A stretch of 18,711 nt of DNA from an uncultured Eubacteriales bacterium (GCA_900546415.1 URCY01000038.1:1-18711), one strand, 5' to 3'; positions 6,135 to 15,340 are shown, counted from the first letter of the stretch. Numbers and translations are program-made. The notes: generated from the sequence alone by a model not told the origin.

Positions 6135-7967
6135 TTATTGCGGCCGTTTCGCGACGTTCTCGATGAAGCGCATCAGGATCGTCGCGACCTCGGCGCGGGT
6201 AGCGTTGCCCTGCGGATTCAGCCAGTCCTGACCGTTCTCGCGGCTGCCGCCGATCACGCCCTCGGCCACGATCCACTGCATGGGCGCGCGGGCGTAGGCG
6301 CTGACGCGGCTTGCGTCCGGGAACGCGGACAGCTCGGTGTGCTTCGAGGTGTCGATGCCCACCTTTTGCGCATAACGGTACAGGATCGTCGCCATCTGCT
6401 CGCGCGTGACGCTGCCGTCCGGCTCAAATTTGCCGTCGCCGACGCCGTTGACCACGCCGTTCTCGGCCGCCCACGCGACCGCGTCGGTGTACCACTTCCC
6501 GTTCGGAACGTCCGTGAACGGGTTCGCGCCGGGCTTCGGCGCATTGGCGTAGCGCCAGAGCACCGTCACGAGCATCGCGCGGGTCATCGTGCTCTCCGGC
6601 TCGAAGGTGTTCGTGCCCGTGCCGTTCATCAGGCCGTGCTCGGTCGCATACTGAACGGACTGCTCATACCAACTGCCGGGCTTGACGTCAAAATAGCCCG
6701 AGGGCTTCCAGACCGCAGTGGGATAGGCGTCCGCGCCCCAGGTCGGGGACGTCCAGCCGGACGCGCCCTCGAGGTAATAAAGCGTCAGGCCGGGGATGTT
6801 GAATTCGCTAAAAGTATCGGTTGCATAATCGTAATAGGCCATCTGAAACACTTTCTTCCCAACCGTTTCCGGAGCGTTTCCGAGGAAATAAACGGCCTTC
6901 AGGTTCTCGCAGTCGTTAAAAGCCATATTACCGATCTCTTTGACACCGGCCGGGATCACAATTTCATTCAGTCCGGTACAGCCGTAAAATGCAAGCGCAT
7001 CAATGACTGCGACGCTGTCCGGAAGGGCGACCTCGGTCAATGCGCTCCCGTCAAAAGCTGACCATTCGATCCGGCTTGTGCCGTCGCGCACGGCATATTT
7101 GCCGGTGAGACCTCTCGGACATTCAAGCAGAGCCGAAAAATCCTTGGAATACAGGACGCCGACCGCGTCATTGGCGTAATGCTTATTTGCCACATCGACC
7201 CAGATGCCGCTCAGCTTTTCGCAGCCGGAACAGATCGGTGTTGCAATCTCTGTTACGCCGGCGGGGATCACCAGGCCGACGAGCACACTGCAATACTCGA
7301 AGGCGTTACGTTCGATGGTCGAAAGCCGATCCGGCAGGGTGATGCTGCTGAGCGCACTATAAGAGAATGCTTCCGACGCGATCGTCCTTGTACCGGCTGC
7401 GACCGTATAACTCCCGCTCCTTCCGCCCGGGAAGGCCACAAGCGTTGCCTTGTCTTTGGTATAGAGCGCGCCGTCGGCATCGCTGCAGTAGCTTCGGTTC
7501 GCCGGGTCAACGTCGATCTGCATCAGGCCGGTGCAGCAAGAGAAAGCAGAGGAATCGATCGCGCTGACCTTTGCCGGAATGGCAATGCGCTGCAGGCTGT
7601 CACAGTACTCGAAGGCCCAGACCCCGATCGTCTTTAAGGTGCTCGGCAGGGTGACACGCTCGAGGTTGAAACAGCCTGAGAATAAGCTGTATGGTATGTA
7701 TGTAATCCCCTCCGGGATCGCGACCTCCTTGAGTTCATTGGCCCAAGTACTGAAATACACAAACTCGTCCCCGTCGGCATCGTTTTTATAAAACTCCCCC
7801 GTTCCCTCAAAGGTCATCACGCCGGTGTCGAGGTTTAGGACGGCTGTCAGGTTTTTGCCGCATTGCATATAGGCAAGCCCCTCGGCGAACACGCCGGGGG
7901 CGGCTTGCACGAAGACCGCGCAGACCATCACCGCGCAGAGCAGCAGAGCAAGCAATCGTTTTTTCAT
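6135..7967 (-). CDS. Secreted BspA-type leucine-rich-repeat protein with three SLH domains
   Basis: This surface protein has 610 residues. The signal peptide is MKKRLLALLLCAVMV with likely cleavage after VFA at residue 28. Residues ~60-400 are BspA/LRR_5 repeats with the recurring pattern I.IP..V..I...AF..C..L, including AIPAKVSAIDSSAFSCC and VIPAGVKEIGNMAFNDC. Residues ~425-610 hold three S-layer-homology domains (FDVKPGSWYEQSV, FTDVPNGKWYTDAV, FPDASRVSAYARAP; with TRAML, TREQM, TRAEV). SLH domains bind cell-wall secondary polymer, so the protein is likely displayed outside the cell, where LRR_5 repeats often mediate adhesion. GGAGGA lies 7 bases before the ATG at 7967. It appears monocistronic, with a candidate promoter at 8039-8067. 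Confidence 0.94.
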   Translation of the reverse strand: MKKRLLALLLCAVMVCAVFVQAAPGVFAEGLAYMQCGKNLTAVLNLDTGVMTFEGTGEFYKNDADGDEFVYFSTWANELKEVAIPEGITYIPYSLFSGCFNLERVTLPSTLKTIGVWAFEYCDSLQRIAIPAKVSAIDSSAFSCCTGLMQIDVDPANRSYCSDADGALYTKDKATLVAFPGGRSGSYTVAAGTRTIASEAFSYSALSSITLPDRLSTIERNAFEYCSVLVGLVIPAGVTEIATPICSGCEKLSGIWVDVANKHYANDAVGVLYSKDFSALLECPRGLTGKYAVRDGTSRIEWSAFDGSALTEVALPDSVAVIDALAFYGCTGLNEIVIPAGVKEIGNMAFNDCENLKAVYFLGNAPETVGKKVFQMAYYDYATDTFSEFNIPGLTLYYLEGASGWTSPTWGADAYPTAVWKPSGYFDVKPGSWYEQSVQYATEHGLMNGTGTNTFEPESTMTRAMLVTVLWRYANAPKPGANPFTDVPNGKWYTDAVAWAAENGVVNGVGDGKFEPDGSVTREQMATILYRYAQKVGIDTSKHTELSAFPDASRVSAYARAPMQWIVAEGVIGGSRENGQDWLNPQGNATRAEVATILMRFIENVAKRPQ

Positions 7968-8038
7968 AGTATTCCTCCATTTTTTGAATTTTCGGGCGGG
8001 CGGAGCGGGCTTTCCGTTCCGCACCGCCCGTTGATTCT

Positions 8039-8067
8039 AGTTTACAGGATGAAATCCGGCTTGTAAA
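8039..8067 (-). promoter_or_regulatory. Candidate promoter for the LRR-SLH gene
   Basis: On the minus strand TTTACA (8067-8062) and TAAACT (8044-8039) are 17 bp apart, ~70 bp before the start codon. The -10 matches the consensus at four of six positions. A hairpin GTAGCAG (8083-8089)/CTGCTAC (8105-8111) lies just upstream. Confidence 0.45.
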
Positions 8068-8163
8068 GGTATAGCAAAAAAAGTAGCAGGTTTTTTTCAA
8101 TTTGCTGCTACACCTTTTGCCGCAATTCCCGCGCCGCGAACGGCCGCCGCGCAAAAAACAGAC

Positions 8164-8192
8164 TTTTCAACACGCGGATTTTGTGCTATAAT
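8164..8192 (+). promoter_or_regulatory. Promoter of the lepA-rnhA-lspA operon
   Basis: A perfect -10 TATAAT (8187-8192) lies 17 bp after TTTTCA (8164-8169). The predicted start is ~50 bp before the lepA ATG. CTGCGGCACCGCCGCAG (8211-8227) forms a small hairpin in the leader, close to the ribosome site. Confidence 0.65.
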
Positions 8193-8248
8193 TTATGGGA
8201 ATCAATCTATCTGCGGCACCGCCGCAGACGTAAAAGGCTGGAATTTCC

Positions 8249-10050
<1,802 letters not shown>

Positions 10051-10054
<4 letters not shown>

Positions 10055-10494
10055 AAACCGTGACCGTTTATACCGACGGCGCCTGCTCCGGCAATCCCGG
10101 CCCGGGCGGCTGGGGCGCGATCCTCGAGTGGAACGGCGTGGAAAAGGAGCTTTCCGGCGGCGAGGCGCAGACCACGAACAACCGCATGGAGCTGACGGCC
10201 GTGATCGTCGCGCTCGAGACGCTCCGGGAGGCCTGCGCGGTCGAGCTTTACACCGATTCCAAATACGTCTTTGACGCCGTGGACAAGCGCTGGGTCTATG
10301 GCTGGCGCGCGCGCGGCTGGGTCAAGGCCGACAAGAAGCCTGCGCTCAACGTCGACCTCTGGCAGCGCCTGCTGCCCCAGCTCGAGCGGCACAATGTGCG
10401 CTGGCACTGGGTCAAGGGGCACGCCGAAAACGAAAAAAATAACCGCTGCGACCGTCTGGCCGTCGCGGAAAGTCAGAAATTCAAGAGGATTTGA
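10051..10494 (+). CDS. rnhA: Ribonuclease HI
   Basis: This 147-residue ribonuclease cleaves the RNA strand of RNA-DNA hybrids, for example primers and R-loops. All catalytic residues of type I RNase H align with E. coli: D9 (YTDGACSGNPGPGG), E47 (NNRMELTA), D69 (YTDSKYV), H124 (WVKGHAENEKN) and D134 (RCDRLA). The basic handle WRARGWVKADKKP is present, as in E. coli. The start overlaps the lepA stop by four bases and the stop is followed two bases later by lspA, giving a tight lepA-rnhA-lspA operon. Confidence 0.97.
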
Positions 10495-10496
10495 CT

Positions 10497-11000
10497 ATGA
10501 AACGCAAAACGACATTTTACCTTGTGCTGGCGGCCTTCGCCGCGGCCATCGTCGCGCTCGACCAGTGGACGAAGTGGCTCGTGCGGCGCGATCTGCCGCT
10601 CTATGCGTCGAAGGACAGCATCCTCGGCATCTTCCACATCACCCATGTGGAAAACACCGGCGGCGCGTGGTCGATGTTCTCCGGTCAGCTCTGGCTGTTC
10701 ATCGGCGTGATGGCGCTCTTTGTCGCGCTGATCGTCGTGCTGATCTGGAAGCAGTGGCTGAAAAAGCCGTTCGAGTGGTGGTGCCTCGCGGCGATCCTCG
10801 GCGGCGGCATCGGCAATCTGATCGACCGCCTCGCAAACAGCCGCGTGACGGACATGATCTGCCTGGATTTTGTCAATTTCCCGGTTTTCAACGTTGCGGA
10901 CTGCTTCATCACGGTCGGCTGCTTTGCGCTGATCGTTTATGTGATCTTCCTTGACCGAACCGAGGATAAAAAGCGCGAAAACACACCCTCGGAGTCCTGA
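10497..11000 (+). CDS. lspA: Lipoprotein signal peptidase (signal peptidase II)
   Basis: This inner-membrane aspartyl peptidase has 167 residues and removes signal peptides from diacylglyceryl-modified prolipoproteins. Four membrane segments lie at about 7-22, 65-84, 94-110 and 135-153. Signature residues are D22 (LDQWTKW), N53 (VENTGGAWSMF), the catalytic D110 (GGGIGNLIDR) and D135 (FPVFNVAD), matching B. subtilis D102 and D129. The ATG at 10497 has AAGAGGA upstream; a TTG at 10491 overlaps the rnhA end and is less likely. CCTCGG/CCGAGG (10987-11006) forms a hairpin across the stop codon, but no T-run follows. Confidence 0.96.
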   Translation: MKRKTTFYLVLAAFAAAIVALDQWTKWLVRRDLPLYASKDSILGIFHITHVENTGGAWSMFSGQLWLFIGVMALFVALIVVLIWKQWLKKPFEWWCLAAILGGGIGNLIDRLANSRVTDMICLDFVNFPVFNVADCFITVGCFALIVYVIFLDRTEDKKRENTPSES

Positions 11001-11014
11001 CCGAGGACGCTGCC

Positions 11015-11120
11015 GTGCGGCGAATATGCCGCACATTGATATACAGCCGGTGGCTGTGTGGATATATGCTCGCGCGTGATATACGGCTTTGCGGCCGCAT
11101 GATATAGCGCCGAGGGCGCT
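11015..11120. repeat. Array of short hairpins separated by GATATA
   Basis: The word GATATA recurs at 11038, 11061, 11078 and 11101 (spacing 23, 17, 23). Between the copies are small GC-rich palindromes: GTGCGGC/GCCGCAC (11015-11034), ACAGCC-GGT-GGCTGT (11043-11057), CGCGCG, GGCCGC and AGCGCC-GAG-GGCGCT (11106-11120). The stems differ in sequence but the punctuation is constant. It lies in the lspA-ybaK gap, encodes nothing and is not a CRISPR (units too short, no long repeat). Confidence 0.75.
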
Positions 11121-11200
11121 ATGGCGGTATCGATTCGCGACGGATTTGAAACTTTTCGATCTGAATCCGCCCAAATTTCTCCAAAAAACCTACAAAATTT

Positions 11201-11243
11201 GTCATTGCGAGGAGGGCATTTTTAATGCCCGACGCGGCAATCT
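11201..11243. repeat. REP-like palindromic repeat (GTCATTGCGAGG...GGCAATCT type)
   Basis: The ends GTCATTGCGAGG and GACGCGGCAATCT flank a perfect inner stem GGGCATT/AATGCCC. ATTGC and GCAAT also pair. Similar CATTGCGAG...GGCAATCT palindromes are dispersed in many bacterial genomes. Downstream, 11244-11336 contains more GC-rich sequence without a gene. Confidence 0.65.
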
Positions 11244-11336
11244 TAAAGTTGAAGGCGTGGCATCCCGGAACGAAGCACGGGGGGCAGGAAACGACCAAAT
11301 CCAGAAATTTAATCTGTCCCGCAGGGCCACCACATC

Positions 11337-11427
11337 GGCGCTTCTTGAGAAGCGCCATTTCACACGGGCATTCGCCCGCATTTCACATGCGTCAGCATAT
11401 TTCACTTGCTCGAAGAGCAAATTTCAC
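11337..11427. repeat. Array of short hairpins separated by ATTTCAC
   Basis: ATTTCAC recurs at 11357, 11380, 11399 and 11421 (spacing 23, 19, 22). The hairpins between are GGCGCTTC-TTGA-GAAGCGCC (11337-11356), CGGGC-ATTC-GCCCG (11365-11378), ATGC-GTCA-GCAT (11387-11398) and TTGCTC-GAA-GAGCAA (11406-11420). A decayed unit follows the last copy. Each stem is different, while the 7-base separator is exact. No coding potential or transposase is seen. Confidence 0.8.
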
Positions 11428-11489
11428 TGCGCGGCTTTTCCCGATACCCTGAAATCAAGTGCTTCATGGAGCAATAGGAGGGCTTTTAC

Positions 11490-11954
11490 ATGGACAAAAC
11501 GAATGCCATTCGGCAGCTCGAGCGCAAAAAGCAGCCGTATTCGACGCATAGCTACGACGGCGGCGCGCTCTCCGGCACGGAGGTCGCGGCCACGCTCGGG
11601 CTGGATGCGGCGCGCGTGTTCAAAACGCTCGTCACGACCGGAAAATCCGGCGCGCACTATGTTTTTCTCGTGCCGGTCGCCGAGGAGCTGGATCTGAAAA
11701 AGGCTGCGTCGGCGGTCGGGGAAAAATCGATCTCGATGCTGCCGCAGAAGGAGCTGCTGCCGCTGACGGGCTATGTCCACGGCGGATGCAGCCCGATCGG
11801 CATGAAAAAACAGCTTCCGACCGTCGTCGACGCGAGCGCCGAGGCGTTTGAGACGATCTGCTTCAGCGCCGGGCGCATCGGCCTGCAAATCGAGACCGCG
11901 CCCGCTTCCCTGCGCGCCGTCGCGCCCTACCAATCGGCGGACATCTGCGTGTAG
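11490..11954 (+). CDS. ybaK: YbaK/EbsC-family Cys-tRNA(Pro)/aminoacyl-tRNA deacylase
   Basis: This stand-alone editing protein of 154 residues hydrolyses mischarged aminoacyl-tRNA, classically Cys-tRNA(Pro). The family pattern is clear: the N-terminal VFKTLVTTG strand, K50/K51-type basic residues in ELDLKKAASAVGEKSISML, and the GYVHGGCSPIGMKKQLPTVVD core loop with the conserved GGCSPIG. Length is typical (~155). AGGAGG lies 6-7 bases before the ATG. No clear promoter is visible; the gene starts after the repeat-rich intergenic region and ends at a long bidirectional terminator shared with mnmA. Confidence 0.94.
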   Translation: MDKTNAIRQLERKKQPYSTHSYDGGALSGTEVAATLGLDAARVFKTLVTTGKSGAHYVFLVPVAEELDLKKAASAVGEKSISMLPQKELLPLTGYVHGGCSPIGMKKQLPTVVDASAEAFETICFSAGRIGLQIETAPASLRAVAPYQSADICV

Positions 11955-11963
11955 GACTTTTGT

Positions 11964-12009
11964 GCATAAAACGATCCCCGCCTTCACAGAGGCGGGGATC
12001 GTTTTATGC
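11964..12009. terminator. Bidirectional terminator between ybaK and mnmA
   Basis: A perfect 20-bp stem (11964-11983 with 11990-12009; core ACGATCCCCGCCT) carries a TCACAG loop. AAAA on one arm and TTTT on the other give T-tracts on both strands. It lies 9 bp after the ybaK stop and 10 bp beyond the mnmA stop. Confidence 0.93.
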
Positions 12010-12019
12010 CGTTTTACGT

Positions 12020-13093
12020 TCACGCTTTGTCAATCGTGCCGCCGCCGAGGACGGTGTCGCCGTCGTAGAACACGGCGGCCTGACCGGCGGTGATGGCGCG
12101 CTGCGGCGCGTCGAAGCAGACGCGGACGCGATCCTCGCCCGTGACGGTGATCGTCGCGGGCTGCTCGGTCTGACGGTAGCGCACCTTCACCTTGGCGCGG
12201 AGCCGCGCGGGCGGCCGGTCGAAGGCGATCCAGTTGAGCGCGCGCACGTCCAGCTCCCGGCGGAAGAGATCGGCGTTGTCGCCCAGCACGACGCGGTTCG
12301 TCTCGGGTTGAACGGCCGTGACATACAGCGGCCTCCCGGCGGCGATGCCCAGCCCGCGGCGCTGGCCGACGGTATAGCCGATGATGCCGTGGTGCGTGCC
12401 GAGGCGCTTGCCGTCGCGGTCGACGAAGTCGCCGCCGGCATAGGTCTTGCCGGTGAAGCGGCGGATGAAGGCGGCATAGTCGCCGTCCGGGACAAAGCAG
12501 ATGTCCTGACTGTCCGGCTTTTCGGCGTTGAAAAAGCCCTGCTCCTGCGCGATGCGGCGCGTCTCGGTCTTGCTGAGGCCGCCCAGCGGAAGCTGCGTGT
12601 GCGCCAGCTCGTCCTGCGTCAGGGCGTAGAGCACATAGCTCTGATCCTTCGACGGGTCGAGCGCCTTTTGCAGCAGGAAGCGCCCGTTTTCGCGCCGGAT
12701 GCGGGCGTAATGCCCGGTGACGACGCAGTCGCAGCCCAAAAGCCGCGCCCGGTGATAGAGCCGGTCGAACTTCAGATAGCGGTTGCAGTCGATGCAGGGG
12801 TTCGGCGTCGCACCGTTTTCATAGGCGCAGACGAAGCGCTGCATGACCTGCTCGCGGAAATCGGCCGTGAAATTGAAGACATAATACGGGATGCCGAGCC
12901 GATGCGCCACGCTGCGCGCGTCCTCGACGTCGTCGAGCGAGCAGCAGCTTTTCGCGCGGCTGACCCCGGCGTCCTCGTTGTGAAACAGCTTCATCGTCAC
13001 GCCGATGCAGTCGTAACCGGCCTGCTTCATAAAATAAGCGGCGACGGAAGAATCCACGCCGCCGCTCATTGCGATCAGTGCCTTTTCAGACAT
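12020..13093 (-). CDS. mnmA: tRNA-specific 2-thiouridylase MnmA
   Basis: This ATP-dependent enzyme of 357 residues thiolates U34 of tRNA Lys, Glu and Gln at position 2. The PP-loop is SGGVDSS at 10-16. The two redox/catalytic cysteines are C100 (NPCIDCNRYLKF) and C199 (SQDICFVPDGDY), matching E. coli C102 and C199. The C-terminal beta-barrel is complete. The start codon at 13093 lies inside the end of nifU (overlap 13086-13093), so translation is coupled. As the terminal gene of the Rrf2-nifS-nifU-mnmA cluster, it likely receives persulfide sulfur from NifS. Confidence 0.97.
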   Translation of the reverse strand: MSEKALIAMSGGVDSSVAAYFMKQAGYDCIGVTMKLFHNEDAGVSRAKSCCSLDDVEDARSVAHRLGIPYYVFNFTADFREQVMQRFVCAYENGATPNPCIDCNRYLKFDRLYHRARLLGCDCVVTGHYARIRRENGRFLLQKALDPSKDQSYVLYALTQDELAHTQLPLGGLSKTETRRIAQEQGFFNAEKPDSQDICFVPDGDYAAFIRRFTGKTYAGGDFVDRDGKRLGTHHGIIGYTVGQRRGLGIAAGRPLYVTAVQPETNRVVLGDNADLFRRELDVRALNWIAFDRPPARLRAKVKVRYRQTEQPATITVTGEDRVRVCFDAPQRAITAGQAAVFYDGDTVLGGGTIDKA

Positions 13094-13517
13094 GACAGTG
13101 CGGGCACGAGTCGCAGGAGGCGAACTGCGCCGCGTCATAGGCGATGCCGTTGCGGTCGTAATAGTCCTTGACGGCCGACTTGATGGCCTCCTCGGCCAGC
13201 ACGGAGCAGTGCATCTTATACGCGGGCAGGCCATCGAGCGCCTCGGCGACGGCCTTGTTCGAGAGCTTCAGTGCCTCGGAGAGCGGCTTGCCCTTGATCA
13301 TTTCGGTCGCCATCGAGCTGGAGGCGATCGCCGAGCCGCAGCCGAACGTTTCAAACTTGACGTCTGTAATGACGTCGTGATCGATCTTGAGGTAAATTTT
13401 CATAATATCGCCGCATTTGGCGTTGCCGACCTCGCCGACGCCGTCGGCGTTCTCAATCACGCCGACATTGCGCGGATGGGTGAAGTGATCCATGACCTTT
13501 TCGCTGTAGAGAGCCAT
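13086..13517 (-). CDS. nifU: NifU/IscU-type iron-sulfur scaffold protein
   Basis: This 143-residue scaffold for [2Fe-2S]/[4Fe-4S] assembly works with cysteine desulfurase. The three cluster ligands are C35 (AKCGDIM, with D37), C60 (FGCGSAI) and C104 (KMHCSVLAE). The N-terminus MALYSEKVMDHFTHPRNVG is typical of the IscU/NifU family. Unusually, it ends with an extra cysteine/histidine tail, CDSCPHCHV (C135, C138, C141), beyond the usual ~125-130-residue core. The gene starts 12 bp after nifS and overlaps mnmA by 8 bp. Confidence 0.96.
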   Translation of the reverse strand: MALYSEKVMDHFTHPRNVGVIENADGVGEVGNAKCGDIMKIYLKIDHDVITDVKFETFGCGSAIASSSMATEMIKGKPLSEALKLSNKAVAEALDGLPAYKMHCSVLAEEAIKSAVKDYYDRNGIAYDAAQFASCDSCPHCHV

Positions 13518-13529
13518 AACGAAACCTCC

Positions 13530-14717
13530 TTAGAATACAAACGGCTTTTTGCCGGTGATCTTGTCGCGCCAGAGCGGGGACATGCTGCGCAGATACGCCA
13601 CGACCGGCGGGATTTCCTGAAGCATATAGTCGATCTCGGCCTCGGTGTTCGTCTCGCAGAGCGACAGGCGCAGCGAGCCGTGCGCGACCTCATGCGTCCG
13701 GCCGATGGCCAGCAGCACATGACTCGGGTCGAGCGAGCCGGAGGTGCAGGCGCTGCCCGAGGAGGCGCAGATGCCCTTCGCGTCGAGCAGGAGCAGCAGG
13801 CTCTCGCCCTCGATGCCCTCGAAGCAGAAGCTCACGTTGCCGGGCAGACGGTGCACCGGGTCGCCGTTGAGCGCGCTGTGCGGAATTTTGGAAAGCCCGG
13901 CGATCAGCTTATCGCGCAGAGCCGAGACCTTTTCGGCGTTTTCCTGCATCCGGCTGCAGGCGTCCTTCAGCGCGGCGGCCATGCCCATGATGGCGGGCAG
14001 ATTTTCCGTGCCGGCGCGCTTGCCGCGCTCCTGCGCGCCGCCCTCGATCACGTTGACCAGCGGCAGCCCCTGCCTGGCATAGAGCACGCCGATGCCCTTC
14101 GGGCCGTGGAACTTATGCGCCGAAAGCGACAGCAGGTCGATGCTCTGCGCCTGCACGTCGATGGGCAGATGCCCGGCGGCCTGCACGGCGTCGGTGTGGA
14201 AGGGCACGCCGTGCTCCCGGCAGACCGCGCCGATCTCCGCGATGGGCAGGATCGAGCCGATCTCGTTGTTGGCATACATGACCGTCACGAGGCAGGTGTC
14301 CGGACGGAGCGCGGCGGCGACCTGCGCGGCCGTGACCGTGCCGATCGGGCCGACCGGCAGCAGCTCGACCTCGAAGCCCTGCTTTTCGAGCTTTTTCAGC
14401 GTGTGCAGCACGGCATGGTGCTCGAAGGCGGTCGAAATAATGTGCTTTTTGCCCCTGCGCGCGCCCAGCGCGGCCATGGACAGCAGCGCCTGATTATCCG
14501 CCTCGCTGCCGCCGGAGGTGAAATAGATCTCCTTGGGCGAGGCGTTCAGGCAGGCGGCGATCGTCTCGCGGGCGTCGGTCAGCGCCTCTTTCGCGCGCTG
14601 GCCGATCGAGTGCAGGCTCGACGGATTGCCGAATACGGTTTCCATATAGGGAAGCATGGCGTCAATGGCGACGCGGCTCATTTTCGTGGTGGCGGCGTTG
14701 TCGGCATAAACTTGCAT
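13530..14717 (-). CDS. nifS: Cysteine desulfurase NifS/IscS
   Basis: This PLP enzyme of 395 residues converts cysteine to alanine and an enzyme persulfide for Fe-S clusters and thio-tRNA. The start VYADNAATT is a family hallmark. PLP lysine is K202 in SAHKFHGPKG; active-site cysteine is C324 in SSGSACTSG. The longer SSGSACTSG loop is typical of the NifS/IscS class (group I). The ATG at 14717 is preferred: AAAGG lies 9 bases upstream, whereas the ATG at 14726 would have no spacing. It has its own strong promoter, 35-60 bp upstream, separating it from the Rrf2 gene. Confidence 0.97.
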   Translation of the reverse strand: MQVYADNAATTKMSRVAIDAMLPYMETVFGNPSSLHSIGQRAKEALTDARETIAACLNASPKEIYFTSGGSEADNQALLSMAALGARRGKKHIISTAFEHHAVLHTLKKLEKQGFEVELLPVGPIGTVTAAQVAAALRPDTCLVTVMYANNEIGSILPIAEIGAVCREHGVPFHTDAVQAAGHLPIDVQAQSIDLLSLSAHKFHGPKGIGVLYARQGLPLVNVIEGGAQERGKRAGTENLPAIMGMAAALKDACSRMQENAEKVSALRDKLIAGLSKIPHSALNGDPVHRLPGNVSFCFEGIEGESLLLLLDAKGICASSGSACTSGSLDPSHVLLAIGRTHEVAHGSLRLSLCETNTEAEIDYMLQEIPPVVAYLRSMSPLWRDKITGKKPFVF

Positions 14718-14751
14718 GTTGTTCATCCTTTCTCTTTTGAGATGCACCTAT

Positions 14752-14780
14752 ATCATAATTCCATAAACATACTTTGTCAA
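14752..14780 (-). promoter_or_regulatory. Promoter of nifS-nifU-mnmA, flanked by a CCTAT/ATAGG dyad
   Basis: On the minus strand a perfect TTGACA (14780-14775) and TATGAT (14757-14752) are 17 bp apart. The inverted words ATAGG (14780-14784) and CCTAT (14747-14751) bracket it. It is a candidate site for the adjacent Rrf2 regulator; the operator role is inferred. Confidence 0.75.
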
Positions 14781-14797
14781 TAGGTTTTAGAAAATAT

Positions 14798-15217
14798 TCA
14801 CAATTTGGTTGCATCCTCGCCCAGAAGGTCGGAGAGCCTGACGCTGTCGAGGTAGCCGTTGATGAGGCGGTCGAGCTTCTCCCACATCGGCAGCGTGCTG
14901 CACTGTCCGGCGCGCGGGCAGGCGTTCGTGTCGCCGTCGAGGCAGGAAACGGGCGCGAGCGAGCCTTCTGTCAGGCGCAGGATCTCGCCGACGGAGCATT
15001 CCGAGAGCGGCCGGGTCAGGCGATAGCCGCCGCCCTTGCCGCGCTGTCCCTCGACGAGCCTGGCCTTGGCCAGAACGGAGACGATGCTCTCGAGATATTT
15101 TTCCGAAATTTGTTGATTTTCCGCAATCACGGGCAGCGGGACGCAGCCCTCTCCCTCATGCCGCCCCAGCTCGAGCATAATGCGCAGGGCGTAGCGCCCC
15201 CGTGTCGAAACAAGCAT
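14798..15217 (-). CDS. iscR: Rrf2-family Fe-S transcriptional regulator (IscR-like)
   Basis: This DNA-binding regulator has 139 residues. The winged helix covers residues 1-80 (STRGRYALRIMLEL, then KARLVEGQRGKGGGYRL). Three cysteines, C92, C100 and C106 (SCLDGDTNACPRAGQCST), match the IscR cluster-ligand arrangement, so it probably senses Fe-S status and controls the downstream nifS cluster. The start at 15217 is chosen because GGAGG lies 8 bases upstream and the family begins MLVSTRGRYALR. The gene has its own promoter at 15252-15280, and a second promoter lies between it and nifS. CymR-type cysteine-metabolism regulators are related, but they lack these cysteines. Confidence 0.93.
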   Translation of the reverse strand: MLVSTRGRYALRIMLELGRHEGEGCVPLPVIAENQQISEKYLESIVSVLAKARLVEGQRGKGGGYRLTRPLSECSVGEILRLTEGSLAPVSCLDGDTNACPRAGQCSTLPMWEKLDRLINGYLDSVRLSDLLGEDATKL

Positions 15218-15251
15218 ACTGTTGGCCTCCGTGAACAATTTTTATAAACAT

Positions 15252-15280
15252 ATTATACCGCTGGGGATTAAAAATAGCAA
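15252..15280 (-). promoter_or_regulatory. Promoter of the Rrf2 regulator gene
   Basis: On the minus strand TTGCTA (15280-15275) and a perfect TATAAT (15257-15252) are separated by 17 bp, ~35 bp before the start codon. Confidence 0.75.
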
Positions 15281-15289
15281 GCGATTTTG

Positions 15290-15329
15290 AAAAAACACCC
15301 TATTTCCCGAGGGTTTTCGGGAAACAGGG
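15290..15329 (-). terminator. Terminator of the ECF S-component gene
   Basis: On the minus strand a 13-bp stem (plus coordinates 15298-15310 with 15317-15329, one G-T) is followed by six T's (15295-15290), 12 bp after the stop codon. Confidence 0.88.
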
Positions 15330-15340
15330 CGTTCCACAGA

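Noticed and set aside
8083..8111. GTAGCAG/CTGCTAC hairpin as a terminator or riboswitch before lepA
   Set aside because: The stem is only 7 bp with a 15-nt T-rich loop, no gene ends nearby and no known aptamer core is recognisable.
11015..11427. Possible CRISPR array
   Set aside because: Repeated words are only 6-7 bases, spacers are themselves palindromic, and no cas gene is present.
12020..14783. Long plus-strand reading frames opposite mnmA, nifU and nifS (also opposite the LRR-SLH gene, the macrodomain gene and the integrase)
   Set aside because: They mirror well-supported genes of recognised families, have no ribosome sites or family motifs, and arise from GC-biased codon use.
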